The position numbers and the translations under genes are program-made. This document shows, piece by piece, positions 1 through 8,416 of a stretch of DNA of 64,000 nucleotides. Within the stretch, counting starts at the first letter, position 1. Each line of letters opens with the position of its first letter. The notes beneath the pieces are model-generated. The model had not been told where the DNA came from. It saw nothing but the letters and a program-made list of their open reading frames with translations, and made no database searches. This DNA is from DATAEE01 sp963725145 (GTDB taxonomy: Bacteria; Acidobacteriota; Vicinamibacteria; Vicinamibacterales; 2-12-FULL-66-21): assembly GCA_963725145.1 (NCBI GenBank), contig CAVRXL010000013.1, forward strand, positions 682,001-746,000. Direction: 5' to 3'.

Positions 1-2
1 AC

Positions 3-1304
3 GCGGGTTTTCGCGAGAAGTTTCAGTACCAGAATCTGATGTTCATGACGGCGGGCCACCTGTCGGCCCAGGTGGCTGGGGTGTCGTGGGAAGACGTAGT
101 CCGTACGCGCATTCTGGACCCGCTTGGAATGAAGAATACCAACTTCGACGTGGGCGAGATCCAGAAGGGACGCGATTTCGCCGTGCCGTACACGCTGAAG
201 GAGAAGGCCGCCATCGACGTTCCGTTCCGGGTCGTCGGCCCGATGGGCCCCGCCGGCTCGGTCAATTCCACAGTGAACGACCTGACGCGGTGGCTGAAGC
301 TGCACGTTGGCGGTGGCATGGTCGACGGCAAGCGCATCGTGGCGGCCCGGCAGATCCAGGACATGCACCGGCCTCAGATGGTGATCCAGACCTTCCCCGG
401 GTTGTTCGAAGACCCGGAGATTCAACAGCCGGCGTACGGATTGGGCTGGTTCATCGAGTCGTATCGCGGCAAGAAGCGCGTGCATCACGGCGGCAACGTC
501 GACGGCTTTTCCTGCATGGTGGCGCTGATGCCGGACGATGGTCTCGGGGTCGCCGTGCTGACGAACCTCCATGGTACGCCCCTGCCCGGCATCGTCGCGC
601 GCGTCGCGTCGGATCGGCTGCTGGGTCTCCAGCCGATCGACTGGAACGAGCGCTCACTCAAGCGGCGCGACGTAGCCGAGAAGGCCGCGGAAAGCGCCAA
701 GAAGGCGGCGGGCGAGGAGCGCAAGACCGGCACGACGCCCGCGCACGCGCTCGACGAGTACGCCGGCGAGTACGTTCACCCCGCGTACGGATCGGTGATG
801 GTCGCGCGCGACGGAGACCGCCTCGCGGTGCGGTTCCACGACATCCCGATGCGGCTGAATCACTGGCACTACGAGACGTTCCGTGCGGACGTAGAGGAAA
901 AGACGCTGGCCGAGCTGAAGCTCTTCTTTCAGTTCTTCACCGACGGACAGGGCGAGATCGACCGCCTCACCGTCCCGTTCGAACCGTTCGTCGAACCGAT
1001 CTCGTTCAAGAAGCAGCCGCCGGCGCGCCTCACCGATGCGGGCTTTCTCCGTCAACTCGCCGGCGACTACGCCATGGCGGACAATCCCGCGTTCAAGATG
1101 AGCGTGACGTTGAACGCGTCGACGCTGTCGCTGACGCTTCCCGGTCAGCCTCCATACGTGCTCGAACCGGCCCACGGCACGACGTTCGTGCTGAAGGGCC
1201 TGAGCGGCTTCAGCGCTCGCTTCGTGCTCGACCCCGCCAAGCCGACGCAGTTGAAGGTGATTCAGCCGAACGGCGTCTTCACGCTGGCGAAAGTCTCTAC
1301 CTGA
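3..1304 (+). CDS. Serine hydrolase, beta-lactamase/PBP class C fold, with C-terminal domain (5' truncated)
   Basis: The reading frame is open to the left window edge (A-G-F-R-E-K-F-Q-Y-Q-N), so the start and the SxxK nucleophile motif lie outside. YQN, about 10 codons in, fits the class C Y-x-N motif, and HHGGNVDGF near residue 155 fits the KTG-equivalent H-x-G. The region after residue ~240 resembles the DUF3471-type domain often fused to these esterases and peptidases. The family hydrolyses esters, D-amino peptides or beta-lactams, usually in the periplasm. The substrate cannot be told from sequence. Only 11 nt separate it from the next gene, so cotranscription is likely. Confidence 0.85.
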   Translation, partial: AGFREKFQYQNLMFMTAGHLSAQVAGVSWEDVVRTRILDPLGMKNTNFDVGEIQKGRDFAVPYTLKEKAAIDVPFRVVGPMGPAGSVNSTVNDLTRWLKLHVGGGMVDGKRIVAARQIQDMHRPQMVIQTFPGLFEDPEIQQPAYGLGWFIESYRGKKRVHHGGNVDGFSCMVALMPDDGLGVAVLTNLHGTPLPGIVARVASDRLLGLQPIDWNERSLKRRDVAEKAAESAKKAAGEERKTGTTPAHALDEYAGEYVHPAYGSVMVARDGDRLAVRFHDIPMRLNHWHYETFRADVEEKTLAELKLFFQFFTDGQGEIDRLTVPFEPFVEPISFKKQPPARLTDAGFLRQLAGDYAMADNPAFKMSVTLNASTLSLTLPGQPPYVLEPAHGTTFVLKGLSGFSARFVLDPAKPTQLKVIQPNGVFTLAKVST

Positions 1305-1315
1305 GCGAGCGGTTC

Positions 1316-2500
1316 ATGCCTGGTCGACGCGATCTTCTGAGGGCGTTCGTCAGCCTCGGCGCCGCCGCTGTCGGCGGACGCCACGTCCTGCTTGCCTCGA
1401 GCGAAGTCGAGAGGTTCGCGCAATCTCGCGAATACTCCGCGCGGGCGGTCGACCTGGTCCGCCGGGCCACGGTCATCGACATGCTCAGCCCGCTCACGCT
1501 GGACTTCCCGAAGTTCGGGCGGTGGATGAGCGACCCGGACGCCTTCACGGCGGCCGATCTCGCGCCGTTCCGGACCTCGGGCATCAACGTCTTCCATATT
1601 GCCGTCGGCACCGGCGGGCCCAACGCGCACGCGCAGACACTGCAGTTCGTTTCCGCCTGGAACTCGTTTCTCGCCAACCAGGATGAGGCGTTCCTACGGA
1701 TCGACAGCGCGGCAGATCTGGATCGTGTCAAGAGCTCAGGCCGCGTCGGCGTGCTGCTCGGGGTTCAGAACGCCGAACACTTCCGGACGGCCGACGACGT
1801 CGATCTGTTTTATGCCGCGGGGCAGCGGGTATCCCAGCTCACGTACAACGCGCGGAACCTGATCGGCAACGGATCCACGGAGCGCCGCGACGAAGGGATC
1901 TCCGATTTCGGCGTGACGATAGTCGAGCGCATGAACAAGACCGGCATGGCCGTCGACGTCTCGCACTGCGGCGATCGCACGACCCTCGACGCGTTCGACG
2001 TGAGCAAGCGTCCGGTGCTCATCACGCACTCCAACTGCCGCGCGCTCGTGCCAGGCCATCCCCGCTGCAAGACCGACGACGCGATCCGGAAGATGGCCTC
2101 GAAGGGGGGCGTCATGGGCATCACGGGCGTGCGGATGTTCGTCCGTGCCGAGGAGCCGACGACCATCGAGCACGTGCTCGATCACATCGACCACGTGGCC
2201 CGGCTGACGTCGGTCGAGCACGTCGGGGTGGGGAGCGACATCGACCTGTATGGCTACGACGCGATGCCGCCCGAAGACAACAAGCGCCTGCGCGCGGCGT
2301 ACAAGGGTTCCTACGGCTTCCGCGACAAGCTCGACATCGAGGGCCTCAATCACCCGCAGCGCATGTTCGACCTGACCGAGGGGCTGATCCGCCGCAAATA
2401 CAGCGACCGCGACATAGAGCTGATCCTCGGGGGCAACTTCAAGCGGGTCCTGGCAGACATCTGGAAGCGCGAGCCGGCGCCTCCCGGCACCACGAAGTAG
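1316..2500 (+). CDS. Peptidase M19 (membrane dipeptidase family) protein, Tat signal
   Basis: 394 aa. The start at 1316 gives a twin-arginine-like N-terminus (GRRDLLRAFVS), implying folded export. The second half carries M19 landmarks: DVSHCG and ITHSN (zinc histidines) and VGSDIDLYG (the SDxDG aspartate). The first metal motif of active dipeptidases (HxD near the N-terminus) is replaced by VIDMLSPL, and the bridging Glu motif (usually GIEG) reads GVQN. The metal site is therefore altered, and dipeptidase activity should not be assumed. A 20-nt palindromic repeat (1395-1414) codes residues ~27-33, just after the signal sequence. Confidence 0.85.
   Translation: MPGRRDLLRAFVSLGAAAVGGRHVLLASSEVERFAQSREYSARAVDLVRRATVIDMLSPLTLDFPKFGRWMSDPDAFTAADLAPFRTSGINVFHIAVGTGGPNAHAQTLQFVSAWNSFLANQDEAFLRIDSAADLDRVKSSGRVGVLLGVQNAEHFRTADDVDLFYAAGQRVSQLTYNARNLIGNGSTERRDEGISDFGVTIVERMNKTGMAVDVSHCGDRTTLDAFDVSKRPVLITHSNCRALVPGHPRCKTDDAIRKMASKGGVMGITGVRMFVRAEEPTTIEHVLDHIDHVARLTSVEHVGVGSDIDLYGYDAMPPEDNKRLRAAYKGSYGFRDKLDIEGLNHPQRMFDLTEGLIRRKYSDRDIELILGGNFKRVLADIWKREPAPPGTTK
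1395..1414. repeat. Short palindromic repeat inside the M19 coding region
   Basis: The 5-bp stem ctcga/tcgag has loop gcgaag and flanks cc/ag. Its composition is close to the palindrome at 35865-35886 (both contain a gcGaAGTCGA-type core when read on opposite strands). It lies in frame right after the signal peptide. Confidence 0.4.
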
Positions 2501-2507
2501 CTCGCGT

Positions 2508-3341
2508 TCACCTGACGGTGAAATCGGCCACAACCGGTCGATGATCGGACGTGCTCGTCTGGATGACCGTGCAAGACGTTGGAGTCAGCCGCCAGTTGCT
2601 AACCAGCGCGCGGAAAAGATAGTCGAAGCGGATGTTGTTGTGGGTGTACCCGTTTTGATCGCTGCCCGTCACGTCCTGCCACGTATCTGTGTACGCGGTC
2701 TCGACCGTATGGATCCAGGACTCGCCCCACCAGGCGTTGAAGTCGCCCCCGGCGATGGCCGGTCCACCGAATCCCGCCGACCACGGCATGAACGACGCCA
2801 GCTGCTGGGTTCGCCGGCTGCTCGGGTCGTACGTGAGGTGGACGTTGAAGAGCGTCACGTTCACGCCTGCCACTGATACGACCACGCGACCGAAGCCCCG
2901 CTCATAGAAGTTCGCCGTGGACGAGGCCACGATCGGCAGCCTGGTGAGGATGAGCGTGCCCTCACCGCTCGTCCCGACGTGAGGGGCCCAGACTCGATAC
3001 CACGTATGTCCGGTCCGCTGCTGGAGCAGGATCGGGAACTGGTTCGGCTGGTCGCCGTCCCAGGTCGAGGCCTCCTGCAGCAGGATCACCTGGGCGCCCG
3101 AGTTGGCCATGATGGTGGCCTGCGCCTCCAGGTTGAGCACGTTGCTCGTGTTCTTGCCGAAATGAACGTTCCACGTCATCACTCGCAGCGTCCCTTGCGA
3201 AACGACGGGTTTGTCGAGGACGCGAAGGTTGGCGGGGCGACTGGGTGGAGAGCTCTGCGCGCCGACCTCTATCGCCGCGATGAGGGCAAGGCCGAATGCG
3301 GTGACGCAGCTTCGAATCTTCAAAGCCCAGCGCTCGTGCAA
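2508..3341 (-). CDS. Secreted endonuclease/exonuclease/phosphatase (EEP) family protein
   Basis: 277 aa. Hydrophobic N-terminal segment ending AIEVGAQ, so probably exported. EEP-fold motifs appear in order: MTWNVHFG (metal Asn), LLQEAS (catalytic Glu), LFNVHLTYD, GGDFNAWW (catalytic Asp/Asn) and SDHRPVVADF (C-terminal Asp-His). Relatives include DNase I-like nucleases, sphingomyelinases and phosphodiesterases; the substrate is unknown. The open frame begins with TTG at 3341; an internal TTG at 3323 would give a shorter signal peptide (MKIRSC...), and neither has a good ribosome-binding site. It is tail-to-tail with the M19 gene (7-nt gap). Confidence 0.85.
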   Translation of the reverse strand: MHERWALKIRSCVTAFGLALIAAIEVGAQSSPPSRPANLRVLDKPVVSQGTLRVMTWNVHFGKNTSNVLNLEAQATIMANSGAQVILLQEASTWDGDQPNQFPILLQQRTGHTWYRVWAPHVGTSGEGTLILTRLPIVASSTANFYERGFGRVVVSVAGVNVTLFNVHLTYDPSSRRTQQLASFMPWSAGFGGPAIAGGDFNAWWGESWIHTVETAYTDTWQDVTGSDQNGYTHNNIRFDYLFRALVSNWRLTPTSCTVIQTSTSDHRPVVADFTVR

Positions 3342-3457
3342 CGCGCGTACCTCGAACGCGTAGATGAAATGCAGGCGATCGGGCGACGGGTCCCGACGTC
3401 ACTGCGCAAAAATGTAATGGGCATCTTATACATGAAATCGTCCTGACGCTCGGGAGG

Positions 3458-3486
3458 ACGAGGCTGAAGCCTCGTACTACGGCTCC
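3458..3486 (-). repeat. REP-like hairpin with GTAG foot, copy 1
   Basis: Perfect 7-bp stem acgaggc/gcctcgt with loop tgaa, followed by the tail actacggctcc. Read on the minus strand this is GGAGCCGTAG, then the hairpin. The 24 nt from the loop through the tail recur 32 nt downstream. Confidence 0.75.
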
Positions 3487-3490
3487 GCGG

Positions 3491-3518
3491 ATGAGCTGAA
3501 GCCTCGTACTACGGCTCC
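3491..3518 (-). repeat. REP-like hairpin, copy 2, supplying a stop codon
   Basis: Repeats the loop, right arm and tail of the 3458-3486 copy; the left arm is degenerate (atgagc). Its minus-strand GGAGCCGTAG foot encodes the last two residues (E-P) and the TAG stop of the cytochrome gene at 3509-3511. Confidence 0.7.
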
Positions 3519-3949
3519 GGCCGCCGCGTCGCCGGCTTCGTCTCCCCGCGATGGCACGTGTAGCACGTCACCTTCAGCTCCCCAGCGGGCCGCGCCTCGC
3601 CGATGTCCTTCAAATAGTCGGTGTTGATGGCCATCGCCATCCGGATCATCGAGCGCGCGGTCTTTTTCGATTCCTTTTCATCATTCGCGAAATCGAACGT
3701 CGACAGGTCGTTGGGATCGTCACCCTTGAACACGTGACAGTGCTGGCACCGCACGCCGAGCCCCTGCGTGAAGCTCCGCATGGTCTGAATGAGCTGCTTG
3801 ACTGGAATGTCCTTCGGCAGCGCCTGAAGGTTCGTCGGTGGCGAGGGCGTCCAGGGGGGCTTCTGAGCCTGCGTCCCCAGGCGGACGGCAGACGCACATG
3901 CGAATACGACGACGAGCAGCGGCAGCGGTCGTCTCGACGGTCCGATCAT
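3509..3949 (-). CDS. Dihaem c-type cytochrome, photosynthetic reaction centre cytochrome c-like
   Basis: About 146 aa from the ATG at 3949, which places the hydrophobic signal segment LPLLVVVFACASAV first; a longer frame upstream would overlap the divergent gene's start. Two haem motifs, CQHCH and CYTCH, are separated by ~58 residues. The lead-in NLQALPKDIPVKQLIQTMRS resembles the reaction-centre cytochrome (CytoC_RC) family found in non-phototrophic Acidobacteriota. It is probably a periplasmic electron carrier. The last codons and TAG stop come from a REP-like element. Divergent from the DUF3500 gene with 38 nt between. Confidence 0.85.
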   Translation of the reverse strand: MIGPSRRPLPLLVVVFACASAVRLGTQAQKPPWTPSPPTNLQALPKDIPVKQLIQTMRSFTQGLGVRCQHCHVFKGDDPNDLSTFDFANDEKESKKTARSMIRMAMAINTDYLKDIGEARPAGELKVTCYTCHRGETKPATRRPEP

Positions 3950-3987
3950 TGGGCCGGCCTCCTTGCGGCGGGTAGAATACCTGTCCC

Positions 3988-5139
3988 ATGGGCTATCCAC
4001 GTACTGTTCTTGCACTGACCTCGGCGGCGATCCTCGTTGGCCTCGGCCTCCGCGCGCAGCCGGCGCGCGACCCGCTCGCCGAGCCCTTCAAGGGCGTCAC
4101 CATCAACGGCGCCCTCGTCGAAGGCCTGTTTCCGATCCGCGCGACGGGGGTGACGACGGCGCCCGTCCGCCAGGCTGCGGACGGACTGCTCGCGCAGCTG
4201 ACGCCCGACCAGCGCAAGCGAACCGCCTTCGGGGTGGACGATGGAGAGTGGCGGCTCTGGAACAACATTCACCGGTACACGCGGCAGGGCATCTCCTTCA
4301 AGGAGATGACCGACGCGCAGCGGGATCGCGCCTACGCGCTCCTTCGCGCGTCGTTGAGCGCGCGCGGCCTCGAGACGTCGCGCGCCATCATGCGGCTGAA
4401 CGGCCACCTCGGCGAGCTCGTGAACAATTTCGAAGAGTACGGCGAGGGCCTCTATCACCTGACGGTGATGGGGCAGCCATCCGAGTCGGAGCCGTGGGGC
4501 TGGCAACTCGACGGCCACCATCTCATCATCAACTACTTCGTGCTGCGCGATCAGGTCGTGATGACTCCCGCCTTCATGGGTTCGGAGCCCGTTTCGGCCG
4601 AGACCGGCAAGTACGCCGGCACCGTCGTGCTGCAGGACGAGCAGAACGCCGGGCTCGCGCTGTGGAAATCGCTGAGCGACGAGCAGCGCAAGAAGGCCGT
4701 CGTCTCGCCGGAGAAACCGGGCAACAACGCGCAGGCGCAGGCGTTCCGCGACAATCTGGTGCTCGACTATGCCGGCATCCGGGCGGCCGACCTCACGGCG
4801 CCGCAGCAGAAGCAGCTCATGGACATCGTCTCCACGTTCGTCGGCCACATGGACGACGGACACGCGAAGGTCAGGATGGACGAGGTCCGCGCACGGTTGA
4901 ACGAGACGTACTTCGCGTGGGTCGGGGGGGCCGAGATCTTCTATTACAGGGTTCACAGTCCCGTCATCCTGATCGAGTTCGACCATCAGCTGCCGGTCGC
5001 GCTCGGAGGCCCGCGCGTCCCGGGCCGGCGTCACATCCACACCGTCGTCCGCACGCCGAACGGCAACGACTACGGCAAGGATCTGCTGCGCCAGCACTAC
5101 GAGGCGCATCGAAACGATCCCGCTCACGGGCATCAGTAG
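3988..5139 (+). CDS. Secreted DUF3500 family protein
   Basis: 383 aa with a signal peptide (MGYPRTVLALTSAAILVGLG...). Family marks include EPWGWQLDGHHLIINYF and MTPAFMGSEP in the middle and the C-terminal FDHQLPVALGG ... RHIHTVVRTPNGNDYG. The His-rich strings suggest metal binding, but DUF3500 has no settled biochemical role. First gene of a tightly coupled rightward run: the stop TAG at 5137-5139 abuts the next ATG. Confidence 0.85.
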   Translation: MGYPRTVLALTSAAILVGLGLRAQPARDPLAEPFKGVTINGALVEGLFPIRATGVTTAPVRQAADGLLAQLTPDQRKRTAFGVDDGEWRLWNNIHRYTRQGISFKEMTDAQRDRAYALLRASLSARGLETSRAIMRLNGHLGELVNNFEEYGEGLYHLTVMGQPSESEPWGWQLDGHHLIINYFVLRDQVVMTPAFMGSEPVSAETGKYAGTVVLQDEQNAGLALWKSLSDEQRKKAVVSPEKPGNNAQAQAFRDNLVLDYAGIRAADLTAPQQKQLMDIVSTFVGHMDDGHAKVRMDEVRARLNETYFAWVGGAEIFYYRVHSPVILIEFDHQLPVALGGPRVPGRRHIHTVVRTPNGNDYGKDLLRQHYEAHRNDPAHGHQ

Positions 5140-6822
5140 ATGCGCGCCAACTTCAGCCTTCGACCTTCGTACTTCGTACTTGTGCTCGTGCTCGCTCTGC
5201 TGCCGGCGGCCGGCTTTCAGCCGGTCGGCGAGGCTCGCCAAAGCGCCCCAGGCGCGACGGCGGCCGGCGTGAACTACGAGCAGCTGGTCGCGCTCTTCAA
5301 GGAATGGAGGACGTTCCAGACGCCGAAGAGAGTGAACGGCGTGCCGGATTTCACGCCGAAGGCGGTTGCCGAGCAGCGGCGCGGCCTGACCGCGTTTCAG
5401 GGGCGATTGGCGGCGATCGATCCATCCGGCTGGCCCGTGCCGCAGCAGGTCGACTATCACCTCGTGCGCGCCGAGATGAACGGGATGGAGTTCGACCATC
5501 GCGTGCTGAAGCCATGGGCGCGCAATCCCATCTTCTATGAGGTCGTTCAGGCCGGCGACTCCGACGTCCCGGGACGCGAGGGGCCCGCGAGGCCGCTCGC
5601 GATCCAGCTCTGGACCTACCGGTCGCCGCTGACGCCACAGCAGGTGGCGCAGCTGAGCGCCGACCTGCGGGCCATACCGGAGTGGCTCGAACAGGGCAGG
5701 CGAAACCTCGTCGAAAACGCGAGGGACCTGTATTTTCTCGGCGCGCGCGTCAAGAAGGACGAGAGCGAGACGCTCGCGGCGCTCGCGGCGCGGCTGGGAA
5801 CGGAGCATCCGGCGCTCGTGCCGGACGTCGAGCGCGCGAAGAAGGCGGTGGAGGAGTTCGGCACCTGGCTCGCGCTTCGCAGCAAGGGCATGGCGAAACC
5901 GTCCGGCGTCGGCGTCGCCGAGTACGACTGGTACATGAAGAACGTGCACCTCGAGCCGTACACCTGGCGCGACCAGCTCGTCATCGTGCAGCGAGAGCTG
6001 GCGCGGGCGCGGACACACCTGGAGCTCGCCGCGAACCGGGACCGCGACCTGCCGAAGCTCGAGATGGTCGCGACCGAGGAGGAATACCGCAAACGCTACC
6101 GCGAAGCCGTGCGCGAGTTCATCACCTTCCTGCGGGATCGCCAGGTCTTTACCGTCCCGGACTACTACGAGCCGGCGCTGCTCGCGCGGGAAGGGGGATT
6201 CATCCCGCCGACACGGATGCGCGATTTCTTCACGCAGATCGAGTATCGCGACCTCCGGCCGATGCGCGGCCACGGGACGCACTGGTTCGACCTGGCGCGC
6301 ATGGAGCGGGAGCCGCACGCGAGCGCGATCCGGCGCGTCCCGCTGCTCTACAACATCTGGGACACGCGCGCCGAGGGGTTTGCCACCGCGTTCGAGGAGA
6401 TCGCGACGACCGCCGGCTTTCTCGACGCGGCGGGGCCTCGCGTACGCGAGCTCGTCTGGGTGATGCTCGCCCAACGCGGAGCGCGCGCGATGGGCGCGCT
6501 GATGATGCACAGCAACGAGTGGACGCTCGATCGGGCCGTGGACTACGCGGTCGCGAACACGCCGTACGGCTGGCTGCCGCGCGACGGCAACACCGTCTGG
6601 GGTGAGCAGCAGCTGTACCTGGAGCAGCCGGGATACGGCACCAGCTACCTGATTGGAAAGGTCCACATCGAGAAGCTGATGGGCGATCGCGCGCAGCAGC
6701 TCGGCGAGAAGTTCGTCGTCCGTGACTTCTTCGACGCGTTTCACGCGGCCGGGATGATTCCAGTGTCGATGATTCGCTGGGAGATGACCGGCCTGGACGA
6801 CGAGATCAGGAGAATGCGGTGA
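5140..6822 (+). CDS. DUF885-like secreted protein lacking the HExxH zinc motif
   Basis: 560 aa. A signal peptide is followed by a mostly helical protein. The C-terminal string PGYGTSYLIGKVHIEKL ... FFDAFHAAGMIPVSMI matches the DUF885 ending (iGk..i..L / FHd..l..G.iP). Typical DUF885 proteins carry HExxPGH upstream; here the matching place reads NIWDTRAEGFATAFEE, so peptidase function is doubtful. Codons 4-16 are written by a 7-nt-period array (5151-5185), and a palindrome at 5210-5224 follows, so the leader region is largely repeat-derived. The ATG directly follows the upstream stop. Confidence 0.75.
   Translation: MRANFSLRPSYFVLVLVLALLPAAGFQPVGEARQSAPGATAAGVNYEQLVALFKEWRTFQTPKRVNGVPDFTPKAVAEQRRGLTAFQGRLAAIDPSGWPVPQQVDYHLVRAEMNGMEFDHRVLKPWARNPIFYEVVQAGDSDVPGREGPARPLAIQLWTYRSPLTPQQVAQLSADLRAIPEWLEQGRRNLVENARDLYFLGARVKKDESETLAALAARLGTEHPALVPDVERAKKAVEEFGTWLALRSKGMAKPSGVGVAEYDWYMKNVHLEPYTWRDQLVIVQRELARARTHLELAANRDRDLPKLEMVATEEEYRKRYREAVREFITFLRDRQVFTVPDYYEPALLAREGGFIPPTRMRDFFTQIEYRDLRPMRGHGTHWFDLARMEREPHASAIRRVPLLYNIWDTRAEGFATAFEEIATTAGFLDAAGPRVRELVWVMLAQRGARAMGALMMHSNEWTLDRAVDYAVANTPYGWLPRDGNTVWGEQQLYLEQPGYGTSYLIGKVHIEKLMGDRAQQLGEKFVVRDFFDAFHAAGMIPVSMIRWEMTGLDDEIRRMR
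5151..5185 (+). repeat. Heptamer-period array (5 units) encoding signal-peptide codons
   Basis: Five consecutive 7-mers each begin with CTT: CTTCAGC, CTTCGAC, CTTCGTA, CTTCGTA, CTTGTGC. They lie in frame in codons 4-16 of the DUF885-like gene and give the start of its hydrophobic leader. Confidence 0.75.
5210..5224. repeat. Palindrome in the leader region of the DUF885-like gene
   Basis: Stem ccggct/agccgg with loop ttc, followed at 5227-5239 by ggcga/tcgcc with loop ggc. Coding for A-G-F-Q-P-V-G-E-A just after the signal peptide. Similar in style to the REP-like elements, but with no clear GGAG foot. Confidence 0.4.
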
Positions 6823-7832
6823 GGGGCTGCATCCTCCTGGTCCTTCTGCTCGGGGCGCTCATCGCCGGCCAGCAGGCCGGCGCTCCGGCGTTCCGCTTCC
6901 CGTCGGGCCTCACGATGGACCCGTCGGGCAACCTGATCCTGGCGGACCGCGGGGCGCATTACGTGTTCCGCATCGACGTGAAGACCGGCGCGGTCACCGT
7001 CCTCGCGGGGACGGGGCAGCCCGGCTTCTCCGGTGACGGCGGCCCCGCGCGCGAGGCGATGCTGCGCAACCCCGAGTGGGTCGAGTCTGGACGGAACGGC
7101 GACCTGTATCTTGCCGATCGCGGCAACCATCGCGTGCGCCGCATCGACGCGAAGACCGGCGTCATCACGACGATCGTCGGCACGGGCGTGCAGGCGCACA
7201 GCGGCGACGGCGGGCCGGCAGGCAAGGCCGGCCTGACGAACCCGTTCGGGCTGACGCTCGACGGCGCGGGCCATCTCTTCATCTTCGACACCGAGGCGCA
7301 CTGCATCAGGAGGGTCGACGCTCAGACGGGCGTCATCACCACGGTCATCGGATCGACCGCTCGAGGGTTCTCGGGAGACGGTGGACCCGCGACGAAGGCG
7401 ACGCTGCAGCGGCCGCACAACGGCCTGTTCGACGAGGAGGGCCGGCTGGTGTTCGGCGACAGCTTCAACCAGCGGATCCGGCGCTGGGATCCAAAGACCG
7501 GCACGATTACGACGATCGCAGGCAGCGGCGAGCAGGGCTCGGCGTCCGACGGCGCGGCCGCGGCCCAGGCGCCGTTCATGTACTTCGGCGCGATGGTGTA
7601 CGACGCGGAGGGCAACCTCATTTTCACGAGCCTGGACAATCGCATCCTGATGATCGAGGCGGCGACCGACAAGATCCGCGTCCTGGCCGGGAGCGGCGAG
7701 TTCAGCACACCCTACGGCCTCGTGCGCGGCGCCAACGGGGATCTTTTCGTGGCGGACGCGGAAAACCGTCGCGTCCGGCGGATCGACGGCCGGACCGGCG
7801 CGATCCACACTCTGGCAGGAGAAGGACGATGA
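6819..7832 (+). CDS. Secreted NHL-repeat beta-propeller protein
   Basis: 337 aa. GTG start at 6819 overlapping the upstream stop (GTGA). The signal peptide is followed by at least five repeats of a unit like GNL(I/Y)LADRG.H.V.RID..TG.(V/I)T.(L/I)(A/V)GTG..G.SGDGGPA, typical of NHL/teneurin-like six-bladed propellers. Such domains bind ligands or proteins, and no catalytic residues can be assigned. A gccggcc/ggccggc palindrome (6864-6886) codes residues ~16-23, at the signal peptide end. Coupled to the next gene by ATGA. Confidence 0.85.
   Translation: MRGCILLVLLLGALIAGQQAGAPAFRFPSGLTMDPSGNLILADRGAHYVFRIDVKTGAVTVLAGTGQPGFSGDGGPAREAMLRNPEWVESGRNGDLYLADRGNHRVRRIDAKTGVITTIVGTGVQAHSGDGGPAGKAGLTNPFGLTLDGAGHLFIFDTEAHCIRRVDAQTGVITTVIGSTARGFSGDGGPATKATLQRPHNGLFDEEGRLVFGDSFNQRIRRWDPKTGTITTIAGSGEQGSASDGAAAAQAPFMYFGAMVYDAEGNLIFTSLDNRILMIEAATDKIRVLAGSGEFSTPYGLVRGANGDLFVADAENRRVRRIDGRTGAIHTLAGEGR
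6864..6886 (-). repeat. REP-like palindrome in frame at a signal-peptide boundary
   Basis: Perfect 7-bp stem gccggcc/ggccggc with loop agca, followed by gctcc (minus strand GGAGC foot). Encodes AGQQAGAP in the NHL protein. Confidence 0.55.
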
Positions 7833-8416
7833 AGAGGATTCTGATCGCGGCAGTCGCGGGCGGGCTGATCGTGTTCGTCTGGTCCTCGGTCGCGCACATG
7901 GCGACCCCGCTCGGAACCGCGGGCTTGAGCACGCTGGGAGCGGGAGAGGACGCGGTCGTCGCCGCTCTCAAGACGTCGGGTGCGGGGTCGGGGCTGTACT
8001 TCTTCCCGGGCGGCGACATGAGCCGGCCGACGGAGGAGCAGATGGCGGCGCACATGGCGAAGCTCCAGGCGGGCCCGGTCGGCTTGCTCGCCTACACGGC
8101 CGGTCCGGGGGAAGCGATGACGCCGCGCCAGCTCCTGAGCGAGCTGGCGACGGGGATCCTCGCGGCGGGCGTCGCGGCGTTCGTCATCTCGCTCACGGTG
8201 GGATCGCTCGCGCAGCGAGCCATCGTGGTCGCGCTGCTCGCGCTCTTCACGACCCTGTCGGTCACCGCGAGCTACTGGATCTGGTACGGGTTTCCGGCGG
8301 CGTTCATCGCCGCGGGGCTCGTCACCGAGCTCGTCGGGTGGCTGCTCGCGGGGTTCGCGATCGCGAAGATCGTTCCGGCGCCGTTCGTGAGCGCGCGGGC
8401 CAGCGTGGCGGCGTGA
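7829..8416 (+). CDS. Integral membrane protein of unknown function
   Basis: 195 aa. An N-terminal membrane anchor (ILIAAVAGGLIVFVWSSVAH) is followed by a ~90-residue soluble stretch (YFFPGGDMSRPTEEQM...) and three further hydrophobic helices to the C-terminus. This topology recalls a broadly distributed, uncharacterised acidobacterial/proteobacterial membrane family. No catalytic motif seen. It overlaps both neighbours by 4 nt, so its synthesis is probably coupled to the NHL protein and the acetyltransferase. Confidence 0.75.
   Translation: MKRILIAAVAGGLIVFVWSSVAHMATPLGTAGLSTLGAGEDAVVAALKTSGAGSGLYFFPGGDMSRPTEEQMAAHMAKLQAGPVGLLAYTAGPGEAMTPRQLLSELATGILAAGVAAFVISLTVGSLAQRAIVVALLALFTTLSVTASYWIWYGFPAAFIAAGLVTELVGWLLAGFAIAKIVPAPFVSARASVAA

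Noticed and set aside
3946..6744. 932-codon open frame on the minus strand
   Set aside because: Antisense to DUF3500 and DUF885-like genes that have homology and coupled starts; its Arg/Val/Asp-rich text has no domain.
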